The translations under genes were made by a program, and so were the position numbers. From the NCBI GenBank assembly GCA_037349105.1, contig JAYJMM010000123.1, positions 3,224,001 to 3,288,000 of the forward strand: 64,000 nucleotides of DNA, read 5' to 3'. Source of the DNA: Limnomonas spitsbergensis (taxonomy: Eukaryota > Chlorophyta > Chlorophyceae > Chlamydomonadales). Each line of letters starts with the position of its first letter. Within the stretch, counting starts at the first letter, position 1. This document shows positions 1-10,200 of this stretch, in pieces. A model generated the notes under the pieces. It ran no database searches, was not told the DNA's origin, and was given only the letters and a program-made list of their open reading frames with translations.

Positions 1-2680
1 ACGAGTTGCTGAAGGAAACGCTGCTAGATTTCGAGGGCGTGGAACCCGAGGCGGTCGACGCTAGTACCAGCGCCCGTGCGCCGGATGGCAGGTGTGTGCA
101 GCCTCTGTGTTTATCGCCTACACAGGATCGAGCGCCACGCGCAACCTCCTCCAACTTGCGCAGGCCTCCGGGTACTGCTCCATCAAGGGGCCCATCTCTG
201 CCAAAACGCGGCAAGGCCCCTTCCGTCGACCCCATCCAGCCCCCTGAAGCCACAGAGGCCAAGGCGTCGCAAATGCCGAAGCTTCCACCACGCAAACCAA
301 AGCCTGCGGCATCCAGCTCTGCTACAGCAGATTCAACCAAAGCCAGCCTTCCCCCAGATGTTCAGAAATTAGCAAATGACCTCATGCGTCTGATTGAGGA
401 GGCAGGGATGGGTGAGAGCAGGCTTGCATGGGATGAAGGAAATCACAGAAAACTGGCTGTGTGTGCAAATTTGACAGTCTTTGATAAAACCAATGCCTGT
501 ACTTCGCAAGGCATTGCTGATTGCTGACCCATCCGGATCCCTTGCACACCTGTGACAAATTTAGTGCTTGCCAGACCACCTTCGGCAGGCCGGTGTGCAG
601 CCATAACTGGGCTCATTTGGACCAAACCTAGACTGGCCTGCGGCACATGGCCAAGGTAGCATGGTTTGGAGCACCAGGCTCCCGTAATGTTGCTGAATCG
701 TAGCTCACATCCCTGAACCTGAACGATGCTAATGGGTATACCCATGTCTGCCGGCTGCAGTTGGCGAGGATGATAAATCTGGGGATAAAGATGGGATGCT
801 TGGCGGTCTAAGCCCCAGGCAATTTTCGTCGTCCACGCTCAAGTCCTTAGCCGAGCGAGCTAGACTAGCGGGGATGGACAATGGCGAAGCTGGCAGTGGC
901 GCAGCGCAGCAGCCCGAGCCCAGCAGCAGCAGCGGGGTTGCCGAGGAGGAGGAGCATTATAGCTCCGTGGCGTTGCGAGGTCTGGCTCAGCAAACCAAGC
1001 AGACAGTGAAACAACAGTCCAAGTTTGCGCGGGGTGAAGGCGCCGGCCAGCAGCCACGGCCAGCAGGAGCGGCCGCCGGTGGCGGTTTTCCGTTTGGTGA
1101 CATCCTAGGGGCCCTGGGCGGCCTGGGCACCGGAGAGCCCGGAGCAGATGGGGATGCTGCCGGAGGCGGCATGGGCTTCATGGTTGACTATATCATGCAG
1201 AACCTTCTGAGCAAGGAGGTGCTGTACGGTCCGCTTAAGGTGAGGGACTGAGGTCCCCAGGTCATTTACACACCTAGTTCACGTGAACTTGCCAAAGCCA
1301 CATCTGTACGTGTGTTTGTGGCAAAGCAGAGGGGCTGCGCTCGCATGACTAGCTCTCGGCTTATTTGCGTTCACTGCCTTTCTGGCTGAGTCCTGAGTTG
1401 GGATCCTCTGGGGATCACGGCTGCTCAGCGGCTAGTTTTTATCATCTGAAGAACCGAAGGGAAATGATAGCATGACATCAGATTTGCTGACCAGCCCCAC
1501 ATTATCGAACAAATCTGTTGACTTGCGACTCATGCACCGATCGCCTGTGCTATGCCCAATGGCCACTGCTGTTTGGCTGCACTCATATCACGTTTTATTG
1601 TAGTGCTCTTTGGCTGCAACTCGGCTACATCACGGCCTACGGCCGCGGCTGAGGGGCCTGATGCAGAAAATATACTTGATTGGGTCACTATGCGTTAAGG
1701 ATGTTGGCCCTCTGAAGGTGGTCTGGCCTGCACTATAATGAACACTGGCTCACATCAACACTTTCCATTTACCATGTAGGACATACGTGACAGGTACCCT
1801 CCCTGGCTGGAATCCCATAGGGAGTCACTGTCGACTGAGGACCTCGAGCGCTACAACCTGCAGTACAGCAGTATCCAGGCTGTGTGCAAGCAGTACGAAG
1901 AGGACCCTGCAAATTTCAAGCGTCTGGTGGACCTCATACAGCAGGTTGGTATGGCAGGGAGGAGGGGGGTAGGTTGTGAGGTCATGCCTCGTGCATACGT
2001 GCACTTGTCAGCGGTACTTTGTTTCTGCGGCTAGGGGTCCACGGTGGGCCTTCCCGCGGCCGTCAAATTCCTGATTGAGACCAAATCTCGACTGGCCTGT
2101 AGTCACAGGTCTAAGCAGCATGGATGACTGTGCATGAGGCCTCGGGAGGCCTGGTCGCCCAGCGGCAACGGAAGTGTTGCTGAACTGTGGCCAAGTGCCA
2201 AAAACATATATTGTTTGCCAGTAACCAGCATGCCAGCGTACCAGCAATCATAGCATGCCGCAAGAATTTCAAAATCCAGAGAGAACTGTCCTTGCAATGA
2301 TAGTCCGCATGTCCCATGGTTCTGCTGGCTCACTGTGGACTGTAGTAAGCGTTAGCCTTATCCTCCATTCGCAGTTGCACACTGCCCTTCCTGGAGTAAA
2401 GATGTCCTGACACAATGAGTGTGATGATCCCGATTGTTTGTATCCTCACTGTGATGAACCTGGGGGTGTTCAGATGCAGACTCATGGCGACCCGCCAAGT
2501 GAGATCGTGGATGAGATGACTGGAGGCATGCCGGCTGGGCTGATGGGCGGCGGCAGCGGTGGGCTAGGGGGGCCGGCGGGCCTCAATGGGCTGGATCCAG
2601 ATGACCTTGCCAACTTCGACATCCCATCAGACTTTGCTGACTTTCCGAAGGAGCTTCAGGAGAAGTGCTCTATACAGTGA
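1..2680 (+). CDS. PEX19: Peroxisome biogenesis factor 19 (PEX19), 5' end outside window
   Basis: PEX19 is the cytosolic chaperone and import receptor for peroxisomal membrane proteins; it docks on PEX3. Exons: <1-411, 761-1239, 1780-1944, 2474-2680; intron phases 1, 0 and 0 agree. The visible N-terminus has an LLKETLLDF stretch like the PEX3-binding helix at the start of PEX19, so little seems to be missing. A Pro/Ala/Ser-rich linker follows. Then comes the conserved domain: MQNLLSKEVLYGPLK (exon 2), RYPPWLESHRESL and DLERYNLQY (exon 3), and PPSEIVDEM (exon 4). The protein ends in KCSIQ-stop; CSIQ is a CaaX farnesylation box, as in PEX19 of other eukaryotes. Glycine-rich insertions (around 1075-1170 and 2540-2590) are lineage-specific. 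The family call is secure; the exact first codon lies upstream of the window. Confidence 0.95.
575..720 (+). repeat. Dispersed SINE/MITE-like repeat, copy in PEX19 intron 1
   Basis: One of about ten diverged copies of a 100-150 bp sequence. Shared blocks in order are an AGG/GGCC-rich head, then TGGACCAA..CTAGACTGGCCTG (the GGACCAAgnctnGACnGGCCtg core), then a GCAGCATGG-like block, then a tail ending TGTTGCTGAAT. The intron (412-760) is mostly made of it. Confidence 0.55.
2035..2200 (+). repeat. Dispersed SINE/MITE-like repeat, copy in PEX19 intron 3
   Basis: Same family as at 575-720. It shows GAGACCAAATCTCGACTGGCC, then TCTAAGCAGCATGG, then GTGTTGCTGAACTGTGGCC, in the same order and orientation. 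Edges are approximate because the copies are diverged. Confidence 0.55.
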
Positions 2681-3613
2681 AGAGATCAAAGCGCAAACTA
2701 TTTTTCTGGTACCTCATCATTTCTACTTTATCAGGTACTGGACTGCCCTTGACTTCTTCCTTTCTTATGTCATTTATGCTAGTCCACCCGTTTCCCCCCT
2801 GTGGGCTGTTTCCTGTATCTGATCATGCTGAACCATGTTTGGACTGATTTCCTTCACAACTGATCATGGTAGATACACGCCAAGACCCTGGAATATGAGG
2901 CTGCAATGTCCTAAATTGAAACATTTGGAATATTTTGAGGACTCGCAGCAGGAGTGAGCATGAGGTCACCCTTAGATATTTGTGAAGACAATTTTTGGTG
3001 TTGCAATGCTTTGAAAAATATGGCCTGGTGCCTAGATTACAAGACCATGACCGACATACTAAGTCCAGGCTGCCTGTATGCAGGAAGTTGTCAGCTCGAG
3101 GGTACCAAATAGTTCAGCTGCGATTAAGCATAGGCTGAAAGAGCTGGACCCCCCAGCTATTGCATACATCATGTTTATCCCGTTGGCCCTGCTGACCCCC
3201 TGCTGCCGAAAATGCTCTGGAAAACAATGGAATGGCACTGTATGGGGACTGTTTGGCACTGTATGGAGACTACTGAGGGTTGAGGTCATCTGTAACGATC
3301 TATGGTCATTTCGCATGTCATTACAAAATTTCATGTTTAGGTGAGGAGCATTTTGTGATGAGGCAAGTGTAGGGGGGGCAGATGCAATTGACCTTGCCAA
3401 TTGGAGGCCCAAGGCAAACGAAAAACCGGTCAGACAACAAACACAATGAGCTGCTGATAGCTCATGTGCTAGATTCACACTCTGACCGTACCCCTCCCCT
3501 CTCACCACAACGACACAAGTTGTGCCATGTGAGCATGAGACATGTGCATGCACTCCGTTTCCTTGCCAGGTCTTGACCTCACGAAAACGGCTGCAAAACA
3601 TTTCTCCAGCTAC
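2681..3613. other. Intergenic region between convergent PEX19 and uS17m
   Basis: This should hold the two 3' UTRs. A TGTAA, the usual chlorophyte poly(A) signal, occurs near 3289 in the PEX19 direction. An imperfect short repeat (GGCACTGTATGGGGAC, then GGCACTGTATGGAGAC) lies near 3232-3270. Overlapping open frames on both strands here (3059-3601) lack any recognisable domain and were not called. Confidence 0.5.
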
Positions 3614-4142
3614 TTAAGTCGCCTTTCGGACAATCTCAGACAGCACGAAGTGCTTGTTCTTCGACAGCGGCCGGCACCCCTCCAGCCTAACGTAGTCGCC
3701 AACCTTTGGCTCTTCAGTCTTTCCTTGCACGTCGGCAAGGTACCTCTTCGAAGATCTAATGCGCTTGAAATACTGCGAAAACATAATCCACAATGGTGTG
3801 TGAGCCCTCTGGTCGGCATAGATGGAGGAGGGACTTGATAGGCTCTGTCATGCCACATGCGCCGGCGTCAAGAACCTTACCTCGGGGTGCTCGGCAAGGC
3901 GCTCCACCTTCACGACGATGGTCCTGTTGAATTTGGGCCTCGTGTCAGAAGAGGTGCCGACTGGTGCAGCGCTTCTCCATACGATATTATTAATAAAATT
4001 ATAAATACCTGTTCATGGCAGTGCTCATGACGACCCCCTGCACATCCTGGACTGCAACCACCACCAAAGACCTCCGCCCCTGGGCCGCCGGCCTCACAGA
4101 CGCGCTGGAAAACGCCGATGACCTAAGCATGCACGACTGCAT
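3614..4142 (-). CDS. Mitochondrial-type small-subunit ribosomal protein uS17 (S17)
   Basis: uS17 is a primary 16S-type rRNA binder of bacterial-type small ribosomal subunits. Three exons on the minus strand: 4142-4009, 3938-3881 and 3772-3614. Intron phases 2 and 0 agree, giving about 116 residues. The core reads VVVAVQDVQGVVMSTAMN, then NRTIVVKVERLAEHPEY, then KVGDYVRLEGCRPLSKNKHF, then SEIVRKAT. RPLSKNKHF followed by EIVRKA is like the mitochondrial S17 of plants, not the plastid form (RPISKTKTF-like). The first ~24 residues are basic and Ser/Ala-rich, consistent with an organelle presequence. A second in-frame Met four codons downstream is an alternative start. The intron-1 acceptor (ACACGAG) is chosen by phase; no other nearby AG keeps the frame. 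Mitochondrial location is an inference. Confidence 0.88.
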
Positions 4143-4286
4143 TCTGACTTGTCTAGGAGGGAGACCTTCCTGGAAAACCAGTGTAGGATAAATGATGTGA
4201 GAGTTAGGGTTAGGGTGGATCGATGTCCATGACTCCATGACGTGCCGGGAGCATCAGAGTCTAAGATCATACACTGCTTGGTTATC
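4143..4286. promoter_or_regulatory. 144-bp bidirectional promoter between uS17m and the cathepsin gene
   Basis: The two start codons are only 144 bp apart and face away from each other, so both 5' UTRs and core promoters must fit here. At 4204-4216 there is TTAGGGTTAGGGT, which reads ACCCTAACCCTAA toward uS17m. That resembles the plant telo-box (AAACCCTAA), a known element of ribosomal-protein promoters. No clear TATA box was seen. Confidence 0.5.
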
Positions 4287-7200
4287 ATGAAGTATACACT
4301 ATTTGTGCTATGTAGCGTTGCTTTTTTCCTGTGCTCGATCATTCCTGAGGCTGCGGCAGGAGGCTACGGCAAAGCTAACAAACACCTAAAGAAGCCTGTG
4401 CCTTTGGAGCGTCAGTCCTTCAATCCCATTCCTGCGAAGCTGCTGCGCGAGGATGAGATGCCCAAGACTTTCGATTGGGGCGCAGTTCCGAACATTGTCG
4501 GAGATGACGTCACGTCGTTGCTGCAGCCATCATGGAATCAGCATATCCCCCAGGTGAGACTTGTTGTAAACAGTCCCCCGTCTGATTGAATTGGATGTTT
4601 ATCAAGGGGTCAGATATCGTATGTTGTTATGCCGTGTGGATCCTCGTCCGTTCGTTCCATGCCAGGTCACCAAGACTAACAGCATGCTTCAGCCTGGCCT
4701 CCAGGGGAAGAATGGGAATAGTTGTTTTGCCCAGGAAGACTATTGTTTCATAGCAGTCCCTTGCCCACCTCATCCTTTTCCTTTGTCTGTTTGCAGTACT
4801 GCGGCTCTTGCTTTCTGCATGGTAAGTCTTGTGGAGCTACATTGAGTCTGTAGCACCTAAAAGTCCTGGAGGTTGGTCGGGCGTCCAAATGGTCAAATTT
4901 GTGTGCGAATGTGATGGTCCCATGTCAGGGTGGGCAAAGCTGACGCCATGATATTGATGTCTGGCATGCTTGCCCTTTGTATCCATTTGTTTCCCTTACA
5001 CTACTAGCCTGTCTCCTCCCTGACGGCTGTCTTTTCTACTTGCCACGCTTCCTACCCACAAACCTTCGCAACTTCTAACCCTTCTGCATCCTACTCTTCC
5101 CGCTCATCCTAAAGCACGCCATGCCTCCTTACCTTACTTACTCCCTAACAATGCCCTCCTACACAAGGCCCTCCCTCTCATGTCATCCAGTCATCCTCAA
5201 GCATGTTATACCTCTTCATGCCACTGCCCACTGCCTGCCTGCACAATGCACAGGCACCCTCTCGATGGTGCAGGACCGAATCAGCGTACACTCCAACGGC
5301 AAGTCACGTGTGATGCTGGGTCGCCAGACTTTCCTGAACTGCGGCCCGTTGAGCAACCTAAGCCACGGCTGCAATGGAGGGGATGTGCCAGACGTGCTGG
5401 AGGTGCGTTGAGGTAGAGTGGCAAGCTGTGTTGATTAAAGTGCGCACAGACTATCTTTGGGAGGCTGATGGGGAGCGGCATCTGGGCGGATGGACACCAA
5501 ACCTGGATGGGCCCATGTCCGTTGGCCCTTGCAATTGGGCTTGTTATCAGGTCCGGCCTCACCATAGACGGTGGTAGCTGAATTTAACACTGGCAAACAG
5601 TGGCGGCAGGTGACTCTCTGTGTACTTCCAGCCGCAACTGCTTTGCTCTGCTGGTGGGGTAGTGCCCAAAGCGTGCATTGTTTCGTTGATGTTATACAAA
5701 ATCAATTATAGGGTCAACCGGGCGGCCTCCGCTGGCCCGATATGGACCAAGTCTTGACTGGTCTGAGTGGCCCGCTGGGCCGCCAGTAGCCCAAATGGCT
5801 CGCCAGTCGCCACCACTTGCCTTGCTGACCGTAGTCCCATTTCTAGCAGAAATGTACCTGATGCACTCTAAATAGACGCTGCTCGTCCTGTTCCCCCCCT
5901 CACCTTAGTCCATGGCCAACAATGGCCAGTCGGCCGTTCGCCCAGTTGCAGCAGCAGCACTTATAATTAGCACTGCGCGTCCTTTTCTCCCGCAGATTAT
6001 GGCTTAAAATGACCTGCGCAAAAATAGACACTGCTTAACCTGTAATTCATATCCGCGGATTGCCTGACGGACGTGACCTGTTTGATGCATATAATTTGGT
6101 TGCCACTTCATATTCATCTGTCGTTGTTGTCATTCTTGTGTCTCTTTTACCTCAGTTATCAGGGGCCCTCTCTGTCCCATTCTGCCTGCCCTTAAGTTCA
6201 TGGCTATGGGGGGCCTGACATCTGCAGGCCTGGTTCTACCTTCAGTGAAATTAAAGTATTTAAATAAAAAGAGTGACCCATTCGGTTCCACTCTCCGGTA
6301 GTTCATGGTCAAGGGACTGAACTACCATGGCCAGATAATCCAATATGAACTACCATAGCCAAGGGCCTGCATGGTAGTCCATAGCCAAATGCTTCAGTCC
6401 CTACTAGGCTATGAATCATCATGGCCAGGTAGTTTCTCTTTGCGATGAGATGTCAACCACCCATGCCCAGGGAAACTCTTCCGATTGGGTTTGCGAAGAT
6501 AGCGGGAATGGCAAACGTAAAATGTACGATGTGGGAAAATGGGGGTGATTAGGTTTGTGGAAATAGCGGGAATGGCCAACGTAAAAGGTACGATGAGGAC
6601 AAGCGTGGGATTGCCCCGAGATGAACGGGGGTTCTCCGACACAAGTCGCGGGGGCGCGACGGAAGAGATTGAGATGTCGGCGCCTCACCACTAGACCACA
6701 GCCCCTGGATGTAGATATGGGCGCGGCGTTTCTCTATAAAGCCAATACGGTACGGCACTTGGTTTGTGTTGCTTTTATTTAGCCGGCTCCGATCTTTGCC
6801 TGAAGGGCAGTGCGGGAGGCCCCCAGCCTCCGACCGCCGCCCGTGTCGAAATTCGACCCCCCTCTGGCCACGCCCACCCCCGGCAGGCCGTTGCGCGTCG
6901 ATTCTTATTTGCTGTGGTAGTCCCTGGCTCGGTTAAGGTGCTACTTCAAGACGCGCTTGACGCTTGAGGCTTTCCGTCTCTGCCTTTATGCTGCATGTTT
7001 GAGTGCCAGGCGTGAAGACCTGGCCCAACGAAACTACCAAGGGCAAAAGCGTCAAGCGTGTCTTGAAGTAGCACCTAAACCGGGGCATGGACTACCACAG
7101 CAAAGGAGGACACTGCCCTAAAGACAAAGATTGGTGCCGGCTACATAAAGGCAACACGAATTAAGTGCATTACCATCCCAAGTCACCTCAGGCGGCAAGT

Positions 7201-10200
7201 TGAGCTGCAAGGCTTCTTGCTCACCCTCTTCCCGGATAGCAATGAAGGGATGGGATGTGGGCACCTTCTACCATCCAGAGGTGACAGAGTCTTGCAAAAC
7301 AACCAGAAATGCACTGCAGCCCAGTGGGAGGCACGGCGCACAAAATTGGCGTGCTCATCCACCACTGCCAGAGAAAGAGGGGGGGAAAGGCTGTGATGAG
7401 TGACTGGGAGCAGTCAAGCCTAGCTTCCTCCTCCTTGCCATCAAACACCAGAGCCCAAAGGTACCGACGCCCCCTTTCCATGGCCTCCACAGCTGATGTG
7501 CATACCACCGACCATAGGATGGCAAGAATGGGGGTTGCAGCAGCCATACTGAAGAGCAAGGCTGATGTGATAGATGCTCTCATGGCTGACTCCACTGAGC
7601 ACAACCAGAAAACGTGAGCCTGCTGCTGCATAGCCCGGTGCAGATGCTCCCGTGCTGGAAGTGAGCCCTGCCAGCCACAGGGGCATGAACCGGTGTTTAA
7701 TCACACAATCTGTAGCACAAACTAACGATATTACCAACGGTGTGTTGAACCATTCCGATCTGCGCTAGCACGTTTTTTTTGCATCCATACCCAAAGGTCG
7801 AGGGATCGAACCCGCCGAACAATCCTTTCTCTCCCCCTATCTAGATCACCGGGCCCCATGTTCCTGTTCCCCTCACATAGGAGGTGGCATGGCTGCACCA
7901 TGGCCCAGGTTGTGCATGCATGGTAGGTGGAATTGAGCTTTGTCATACCCTACCAACCCCAAGCGGCCGAGACTTCATCAGGGCCCAGCGGGTATGCACT
8001 GTTTTAACCCAACGACCTGTGTTGTATGGTGGCAATATTCAAGCATGCAACAGTCTCAAGCTGCCCAGCCATGGATATCAAGTAGACTACCAAAGGGAGG
8101 GCAAGGGCGGGGACGAGGGCAGGGCCGTGGGGAGGGGGCGAGATGGTGGGGCAGAAACACCGTGGCCCTCTTAACAGTGCCTGCAGCAAAGATTGGCCAG
8201 GGCGAGCCCCAGGGGATTGGCAGGGAGAGGGGAAGGGCTTCAGAGGTGGCGCATGTCGAGGCTGTTGAGTCTGAGGCATGCAGTACATTCTGAGGCTGAT
8301 GAGGAGGGAAGTGAGGAGAGGGATGGTGTGGGGCACGAATCTGAGGGGAGAGGCCTACCAAGACGAGCCGCGCATGCCAGGCACTGAGGCGGTCCAACAC
8401 GCAGTTGTAACACAGCGGTAGTGGTGGCTGATGCTGACTGTCGTTTCAATGGTATATAGGCTTATTTTCGTACGAAACTGAAAAAAAATGGCAAATGAAA
8501 TCACATAAAAATATTTTTCGTTTTGTGAGGGGGTAATGAATACAAGAACACGAATTGGTCTGCATCGAAATTGTTCAATGTTTGCCCTAATGAACTTCAA
8601 CGAGTGCTGAAATGAGGGTGTGACTCGGTAATTCAAAAGCTGATCGGAACCCAATCACGGCGGGCTGCAATGAATGAAGCAAAATCGAATCAATGAAAAC
8701 AAAAAGCCGCTTAAAACAAAAATGCCGGCAAAAAACCTTTACAAATGTCAAGAAAACAAATATAGAGGATTCCGAATATCTAAAGCACAGAGGATTTGTG
8801 CGTGGCCGGCCTCCTGTTACGAACACCAACAACAGAGCACCACCAGCAAGAGGAGACATGTTTGACAAGGGGCCTGTCACTTAGGGAGTCGGACGAGTCT
8901 TCCGATAACCGCAGTCGACCCCTGGGATGGGGTCTTTCCACTCGAAAAGTTTTACTGGCGTCCAGGATTTAGCTTTTCTGTACAAAAGGAAAGTTCGTTT
9001 TTTTTCCGCCGAACCTTTTTGGTGGAAAGGCTCTGTTCCGGCTTAAACCCCTTGTTGGGGGGGACTCGTCCGCCCCCCTCAATGACAGGCCCCTTTGACC
9101 TCTCTGTGGCGCCACCCATCTCGTTTCGCTAAAATTGATGTCACAGGATGGCCTGATGCCCCTCCACAAAATGTCCGTGTAGGCACTGAAATGAACACTG
9201 CTCTCTCATGCCCCCCTTGTCGTAGCATGCAGCCATTAGTGGCCTCATTCGCATACAAATTACAGTCCGCCCCGTTTCCCACCTACCGTAGTTTATGGCC
9301 AAGAATGGTCTTCCGGACGAGACATGCATGCCCTACAAGGCCACAGACTCATCGGTGCTGGGGCCTGCCCCGCCTGGCCTGACAAAGAAGGAGCATCACT
9401 GCCCCAAGAACAGTGCGTGCCGCAACTGCATGCCCTACGCGGACAGCCCTGACGGCATGGACACCCACTGCTGGTCTGTGGACACCCCTGTCACGTACAA
9501 GGCGAGTGATTCTCCAGCTGGAAGGGGGAGCCAAGACTGGCCTGGGCTTCCGCTCATGACACGCTAGCTTCATGGAAGCAGTTTTAAACTCGTATCTACA
9601 ACATATCTTGTGCCTGAATTGCTAATTGAGTGCTTTATGATTGGTACTCTGGTGCACATCTTATTCATCAACGTTTGTTCCCTGCCTTCAGCATCATAAG
9701 CATCATTGGACCCCTGCAACGACATTTGTGCCTGATACACCTGTTTGCTCCCATGGATGCCTGACAACTCTGTTCCATTGCCTTAACAGGTGACGTCGTT
9801 CGGAAAGATGGACGCCGGTGTGGAGCCCATGATGAGTGAGATCTATCAGCGCGGCCCCATCACGTGCTCCATCGTGTCTGATGAGGACTTTTGCTACAAC
9901 TGGCCTGAAAATGGCATCTACTCCAATGCTAATTTCACTGTTGACGACATTGACCACGATGTTGAGGTATGCACGTGTGATCCCTAAGACAAAACCCATC
10001 CGATGCTCTATACCAGGATTTAGTGGAGCTAGAAGCGACCCGATGCTGAGTCCCTGGTTTGATGAGGCCATGACACTGGTATGGGTGGCGTGGCAGCATG
10101 ATGGGAGGGAGGAGGGTTATTTCTGGTAGTGTCGTTTTCTAGGCGATTGGAGTATCGACCTCTGTCAGGGGCGTTGGCGAGCAGGGAGGTATGAACCCCT

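Noticed and set aside
3059..3601. 180-codon minus frame downstream of PEX19
   Set aside because: No family features. It overlaps other frames and lies where two 3' UTRs are expected.
3881..4008. Alternative uS17m exon-2 acceptor at the CACCAG near 3960
   Set aside because: It leads to an in-frame stop given the exon-1 phase. The ACACGAG acceptor keeps the frame and the family alignment.
4204..4216. Interstitial telomere repeat
   Set aside because: Only two TTAGGG units. A promoter telo-box reading is more economical.
7221..7631. 136-codon hydrophobic frame on the minus strand in protease intron 3
   Set aside because: No recognisable motif, overlapped by frames on the other strand, inside a repeat-rich intron.
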